DNA of 9,743 bases from Phycisphaerae bacterium (lineage in GTDB: Bacteria; Planctomycetota; Phycisphaerae; UBA1845; PWPN01). Below are positions 6,622 through 9,743 of this stretch, one piece after another. The notes beneath the pieces are model-generated. The model was not told the DNA's origin and did no database searches. It saw nothing but the letters and a program-made list of their open reading frames with translations. The stretch's first letter is position 1, and every line of letters starts with the position of its first letter. The position numbers and the translations under genes were made by a program. The stretch is from NCBI GenBank assembly GCA_003557125.1, contig PWPN01000201.1, positions 1 to 9,743 of the forward strand, read 5' to 3'.

Positions 6622-7003
6622 GGTGCATCTCCTTCACACCTTTCTTGCCCGCCACGGTCTTTCGCGGCCCCTTGCGCGTCCGTGCGTTGCAGCGCGTCCG
6701 CTGTCCACGTACCGGCAAACCACGCCGATGGCGCAATCCGCGATAGCATCCGATGTCACGAAGCCGGGCGATGTTCTGCTGAACCTGGCGCCGGAGATGG
6801 CCTTCGACGACATAGTTGCGGTCGATGATACCGGCAATCCGGGTCACCTCGTCTTCGGTAAGATCTTTAGCCTTTGTGCCGATTTCGATCCCCGCCTCTT
6901 TGAGGATCTCTCCGGCCAGATGCGGGCCGATCCCGTAAATGTAACGCAACGAAATCTCGATACGTTTGTCGTTGGGTACGTCAACGCCTGCGATACGCGG
7001 CAC
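6614..7003 (-). CDS. rpsM: 30S ribosomal protein S13
   Basis: S13 lies in the small-subunit head and contacts the P-site tRNA and L5. With the GTG start at 7001-7003 the product has 129 residues and begins [13 protein letters not shown] after the initiator, the normal N-terminus. Next come [20 protein letters not shown] (about 19-38), the helix [24 protein letters not shown], and the basic tail [20 protein letters not shown] followed by RKTVAGKK. The family's usual [12 protein letters not shown] has Cys in place of the second Thr here. AAGGAGG lies 6 nt upstream of the GTG; the ATG at 7033 in the same frame would add ten non-conserved residues and is rejected. In E. coli the alpha-operon leader before rpsM is bound by S4 (rpsD product); here rpsD is not in the operon. 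Confidence 0.97.
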   Translation of the reverse strand: MPRIAGVDVPNDKRIEISLRYIYGIGPHLAGEILKEAGIEIGTKAKDLTEDEVTRIAGIIDRNYVVEGHLRRQVQQNIARLRDIGCYRGLRHRRGLPVRGQRTRCNARTRKGPRKTVAGKKGVKEMHRG

Positions 7004-7009
7004 GCTGAC

Positions 7010-7016
7010 CCTCCTT
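7010..7016 (-). promoter_or_regulatory. ribosome binding site of rpsM
   Basis: AAGGAGG on the minus strand, 6 nt before GTG 7003. It selects the GTG start over the upstream in-frame ATG at 7033. Confidence 0.8.
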
Positions 7017-7055
7017 CCTTCAGTCACATCCATCCGCCAGGATGCTCTTCGGCGA

Positions 7056-7169
7056 TTACCCCTGGCGCTGCTTATGCCGGGGATTGGTGCAGATCACGCG
7101 AACCACACCTCGCCGACGTATGATCTTGCAATGTTCACAGATCCGTCGAACGCTGCTTCGAACCTTCAT
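7056..7169 (-). CDS. rpmJ: 50S ribosomal protein L36
   Basis: This 37-residue gene is easily missed because of its size. It encodes the small zinc-ribbon protein L36 of the large subunit. The peptide starts [20 protein letters not shown] and ends [13 protein letters not shown]. The four zinc ligands are all present (Cys 11, Cys 14, Cys 27, His 32), the C+ form of L36. ATG is at 7167-7169 and TAA at 7056-7058. The ribosome binding site is weak (GAGAG 7 nt upstream). It lies 52 nt before the rpsM start and 239 nt after map; infA, the usual gene just before it, is missing. Confidence 0.96.
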   Translation of the reverse strand: MKVRSSVRRICEHCKIIRRRGVVRVICTNPRHKQRQG

Positions 7170-7408
7170 CGCTGCACTCTCAATCCTGAAAGGCCGTGTT
7201 ATCGAATCCGACGGTCAGCCGCCGACCGCTGATGAAACCGCCCGCTTGGCCGCCAATGACCCGGCTGTTCGATTACCCCGCCCGATTGCCCTATCGTTAA
7301 CCGAACACCTCTTCTACCCGCCCCATCGTCCTGCCCGTCCTGGCTGCCCGCTCTGGCTGCCCGCTCTGGCGCTGGGCTGGATGACTTCCACGCACGGGCG
7401 CCCGTACT
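7170..7408. other. gap between map and rpmJ, no infA
   Basis: These 239 nt would be long enough for infA (about 72 codons), yet neither strand shows an IF-1-like peptide. The minus-strand frames contain stops or the repeat-derived sequence at 7341-7366. A 12-bp palindrome, acgggcgcccgt (7394-7405), follows the map stop by three bases, and a short cggtc/gaccg dyad lies near 7220-7236. The stretch may hold the leader or a promoter for rpmJ-rpsM, but no clear promoter hexamers were found. Confidence 0.6.
7341..7366. repeat. 13-bp tandem repeat, two exact copies
   Basis: tggctgcccgctc occurs twice head to tail (7341-7353 and 7354-7366). It is flanked by decayed partial copies (ctgcccgtcc before, tggcgctgggc after). 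It lies in the noncoding gap between map and rpmJ, so replication slippage there would not affect a protein. Confidence 0.85.
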
Positions 7409-8224
7409 TCATACTTCGGCGTGACCGTCGGTCAGGACATCCGCCCCGGACGCAGTCACAGCCATCGTGTGCTCGAAATGAGCCGCCTTGAGGCCATCCC
7501 GTGTGACCACCGGCCAACCCGTGGCATCCTCATAAAGCACGCCGGCCGAGCCCATGTTCACCATCGGCTCGATGGCCAGCACCATCCCGGGCACCAGTCT
7601 GAAGTCCATTCTGCCTTCGCGTCGGTCCACGTAATTGGGGACTTTCGGCTCTTCGTGCATCTCCCGGCCGATGCCGTGCCCCACAAACTCGCGAACGACC
7701 GAAAAGCCGGCCGACTCGACCTGGGCCTGCATCTTGGCTGCAATATCGCTCCACCACCGTCTCGGCCGGATCTCGCGAATCGCGATCGCAAGCGCCTCGC
7801 GAGTCACTTCCAGCAGGCGTTCGACATCCGGAGCCACCTGCCCTACGGGAAGCGTCACGGCGCTGTCGCCACAAAAACCGTCGATCCGCACACCGCAGTC
7901 GACGCTGACGACGCTACCCTCCTTGAGCGGCTCCTCCGAGGGGATCCCATGTACCACCTGAGCGTCGATGCTCGTGCACAATGCCGCCGGAAACGGGAAC
8001 TTCGCCTGCTGCGTCGTGACGCCACGGAACAAGGGCTCCGCCCCTGCCTCAGCGATAAGACGCTCGGCCTCGGTATTCAGTTCGGCCGTCGAGATGCCCG
8101 GCCGGACCATCTCTCGGACGCGCGACAGCACGCGATACACCAACGTGCCGGCCCGTCGCATCTGCTCGATCTCGTCGGGACTCTTAAGTATCGCTCCACC
8201 GGCACGTCGCATGATGCTCTTCAC
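7409..8224 (-). CDS. map: methionine aminopeptidase, type I
   Basis: Map removes the initiator methionine from nascent proteins when the second residue is small. The 271-residue product has the pita-bread fold markers and all five metal ligands: Asp 109 (SVDCG), Asp 120 (CGDSA), His 183 (GHGIG), Glu 219 (IEPM) and Glu 251 (FEHT). The substrate-site His 92 (VVHGIP) and His 190 (EMHEEP) are also present. ILKSPDEIEQMRRAG (12-26) is the typical N-terminal helix start. No zinc-finger N-terminal extension or type II insertion is seen, hence type I. The frame chosen starts at GTG 8222-8224, 14 nt after the adk stop; an ATG at 8210-8212, four codons in, is an equally possible start because neither has a strong ribosome binding site. 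Its place after secY-adk is the standard spc operon order. Confidence 0.96.
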   Translation of the reverse strand: MKSIMRRAGGAILKSPDEIEQMRRAGTLVYRVLSRVREMVRPGISTAELNTEAERLIAEAGAEPLFRGVTTQQAKFPFPAALCTSIDAQVVHGIPSEEPLKEGSVVSVDCGVRIDGFCGDSAVTLPVGQVAPDVERLLEVTREALAIAIREIRPRRWWSDIAAKMQAQVESAGFSVVREFVGHGIGREMHEEPKVPNYVDRREGRMDFRLVPGMVLAIEPMVNMGSAGVLYEDATGWPVVTRDGLKAAHFEHTMAVTASGADVLTDGHAEV

Positions 8225-8238
8225 GATCCGGGCCCTGT

Positions 8239-8895
8239 CTACTTTGGCCTTCTATCCCGGACAATCTGGCCAATCCGATCGGCTATCTGTTCGATATCCT
8301 GCGTACCTTCGACCTCGACCAACACTCCCCGAGAACGATAATAGTCCTCCAAGGGCTCCGTCTGCTCGTGGTACGCATTCAGCCTCTGTTTAACAACCTC
8401 TTCCGTGTCGTCCGGCCGCTGCACAAGCGGCTCTCCCGTCTCGTCGCAGACACCTTCGCGTTGCGGCGGCAGGTACTTCACGTGATAGATTTTCCCGGTA
8501 GACGGTGACATCCGTCGGCCGGTAATCCGTTCGACGATCAGCTCGTCGGGCACCTGGATCGACAGCACGAGGTCGACCCGGCTGTCCGCTTTTTCCAAGG
8601 CCTCATCCAACTGCGCGGCCTGCGGCAGCGTCCGCGGGAAACCATCGAGCAGCACACCGGCCTCCGCCTCGCTGTTCAACACCCGCCCGAGGATCACCTC
8701 GATGACCAGCTCATCGGGCACAAGCTGCCCGGCGTCCATGTAGGCTGTGACGTCCTGCCCGAGTTTCGTACCCGCTGCCCGCTCGGCTCGCAGAACGTCC
8801 CCACTCGACAGATGTTCAAAGCCGAACTGCTCTACCAGCCGTGTCGCTTGCGTTCCCTTGCCCGCCCCGGGCGGCCCGAACAGGATGATATTCAT
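8239..8895 (-). CDS. adk: adenylate kinase
   Basis: Adk interconverts ATP + AMP and 2 ADP in the cytoplasm. The 218-residue long-form enzyme carries the P-loop GPPGAGKGT at 7-15, SSGDVLR at 30-36 in the AMP-binding region, DGFPRT at 84-89, and the LID from about 126 to 163 (GRRMSPSTGKIYHVKYLPP, then RPDD at 160-163). The LID is mixed. Bacillus-type enzymes bind zinc with Cys at 130, 133, 150 and Cys/Asp at 153; here these positions are Ser 130, Thr 133, Cys 150 and Thr 153. Zinc binding is therefore unlikely, and a hydrogen-bond network as in the E. coli enzyme is more probable, with one lone Cys left. GGAGG lies 4 nt before the ATG. It starts 19 nt after the secY stop and ends 14 nt before map, so the three are clearly co-transcribed. 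Confidence 0.97.
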   Translation of the reverse strand: MNIILFGPPGAGKGTQATRLVEQFGFEHLSSGDVLRAERAAGTKLGQDVTAYMDAGQLVPDELVIEVILGRVLNSEAEAGVLLDGFPRTLPQAAQLDEALEKADSRVDLVLSIQVPDELIVERITGRRMSPSTGKIYHVKYLPPQREGVCDETGEPLVQRPDDTEEVVKQRLNAYHEQTEPLEDYYRSRGVLVEVEGTQDIEQIADRIGQIVRDRRPK

Positions 8896-8899
8896 GCTG

Positions 8900-8904
8900 C
8901 CTCC
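8900..8904 (-). promoter_or_regulatory. ribosome binding site of adk
   Basis: GGAGG on the minus strand lies 4 nt before ATG 8895, inside the 19-nt gap after the secY stop. Confidence 0.7.
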
Positions 8905-8914
8905 GCTGCGCGTT

Positions 8915-9743
8915 TTATTCCGAGCTGCCCAGGAATCCCTTGTAGTTTCGCATCACCAGGTGCGCTTCGATCCGCTGGACGACATCCAGGGCCACGCTCA
9001 CGACGATGAGAAGCCCGGTCCCGCCCAAAAAGGACGAGACATGGAACGGAATCCCGATCTGTACGGCGATGATGTTCGGGATCACGGCAATCACCGCCAG
9101 GAACGCCGCCCCGACGTACGTGATCCGGGTCATCACCCGCTCAAGGTAATCAGCCGTCCGCTTGCCGGGTCTCAGGCCGGGGATGAAACTTCCATAGTCG
9201 CGCAAGTTGTTGGCCATCTCCTTGGGCTGGAACTGCACAGCCGTCCAGAAATAGGCGAAAAAGTAGACCAGCCCGATATAGCACACGACGTAGATGTAGC
9301 CGCTCGACGCGAACGCCTGCTCCAGGAAATGGAATACACCCCAACCGAAACCACTACGCAGATAGGTAAAAATGATCCCCGGGAATATCATCAGTGCGCT
9401 GGCGAAGATGATCGGCATCACACCGCCGTGGTTCACCCGCAGGGGCAGGTACTGGCGCTGCCCGCCCATGACGCGCCGGCCTCGCGTGTGCTTGGCCTGC
9501 TGAATGGGGATGCGCCGCTGGGCCTGGGTAATCAGAATGGTACCCGCAATAACCCCCACGAACGCCAGGACGAGAAACAGGATCTTGGGCGGCCCGAGTG
9601 CGCCGGGGTCAGCTGCGCCCATCGTCAAATCAGCCGCGTTCCAGACATAGATCACGGCATGCGGCATTCGGGCGATGATGCCGGCCATGATAATCAGGCT
9701 GATGCCATTGCCGATACCGTACTCGTCGATCTGCTCGCCGAGC
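8915..9743 (-). CDS. secY: protein translocase subunit SecY, C-terminal part
   Basis: SecY is the channel of the SecYEG translocon in the cytoplasmic membrane. The gene runs in from the right edge; 275 residues plus TAA (8915-8917) are visible, roughly the last three fifths of a normal SecY. The visible part begins GEQIDEYGIGNGISLIIMAG, a highly conserved stretch at the start of transmembrane helix 5. The ribosome-facing C4 loop contains QRRIPIQQAK and NHGGVMPIIFA, leading into helix 7. The C5 loop contains GSFIPGLRPGKRT, whose Arg in PGLRPG is the conserved SecA/ribosome contact, and the final helix and tail contain GGTGLLIVVSVALDVVQRIE. Membrane segments are plain throughout. The internal ATG at 9688 is not the gene start, since conserved SecY sequence continues upstream to the edge. 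It is the first visible gene of the spc/alpha block. Confidence 0.97.
   Translation of the reverse strand, partial: LGEQIDEYGIGNGISLIIMAGIIARMPHAVIYVWNAADLTMGAADPGALGPPKILFLVLAFVGVIAGTILITQAQRRIPIQQAKHTRGRRVMGGQRQYLPLRVNHGGVMPIIFASALMIFPGIIFTYLRSGFGWGVFHFLEQAFASSGYIYVVCYIGLVYFFAYFWTAVQFQPKEMANNLRDYGSFIPGLRPGKRTADYLERVMTRITYVGAAFLAVIAVIPNIIAVQIGIPFHVSSFLGGTGLLIVVSVALDVVQRIEAHLVMRNYKGFLGSSE

Noticed and set aside
7042..7491. Plus-strand frame of 149 codons over rpmJ, the gap and the map end
   Set aside because: It is antisense to rpmJ and crosses the tandem repeats; there is no protein-like feature.
7421..8341. Plus-strand open frame of 306 codons opposite map and the adk end
   Set aside because: It is antisense to map with its five metal ligands and runs into adk; the His/Arg-rich composition is typical of a shadow frame.

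Overview
The window looks like ordinary chromosome from a GC-rich bacterium, most likely a member of the Planctomycetota. That placement is inference. It rests on a DUF1571-type lipoprotein (a family I associate mainly with planctomycetes), on enlarged L17 and RNA polymerase alpha proteins, and on a ribosomal protein operon with holes where infA and rpsD usually sit. I saw no mobile element, CRISPR array, tRNA or rRNA.

The left part (1-1115, + strand) holds the last 48 codons of a DAHP synthase of the shikimate pathway and then a DUF1571-like lipoprotein gene. The gene-free stretch 1116-1428 lies between convergent genes and carries a GC-rich hairpin and three degenerate 36-bp direct repeats. 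From 1429 to the right edge every recognised gene is on the minus strand. Read in transcription order from the right these are secY (3' part), adk, map, rpmJ, rpsM, rpsK, rpoA, rplQ, then, after a 528-nt gap, a HIT-family protein and a membrane-bound family 2 glycosyltransferase.

The secY-to-rplQ block is the distal spc plus alpha operon. Its genes cover membrane protein export (SecY), adenylate balance (Adk), N-terminal methionine removal (Map), small and large ribosomal subunit proteins (S13, S11, L36, L17) and the RNA polymerase alpha subunit. Spacing is tight at secY-adk-map and rpsM-rpsK. It is loose exactly at the two places where infA (map/rpmJ) and rpsD (rpsK/rpoA) would be expected; those gaps hold short repeats or hairpins and no recognisable coding sequence. 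Three genes here (map, rpsM, rpsK) appear to begin with GTG.

I found no convincing new system. The points most worth a second look are the two empty slots in the operon, a 9-bp hairpin just upstream of the rpoA ribosome binding site, the L17 insertion and charged tail, the altered RpoA C-terminal domain, the mixed zinc/non-zinc LID of Adk, and the noncoding stretch 3515-4042.
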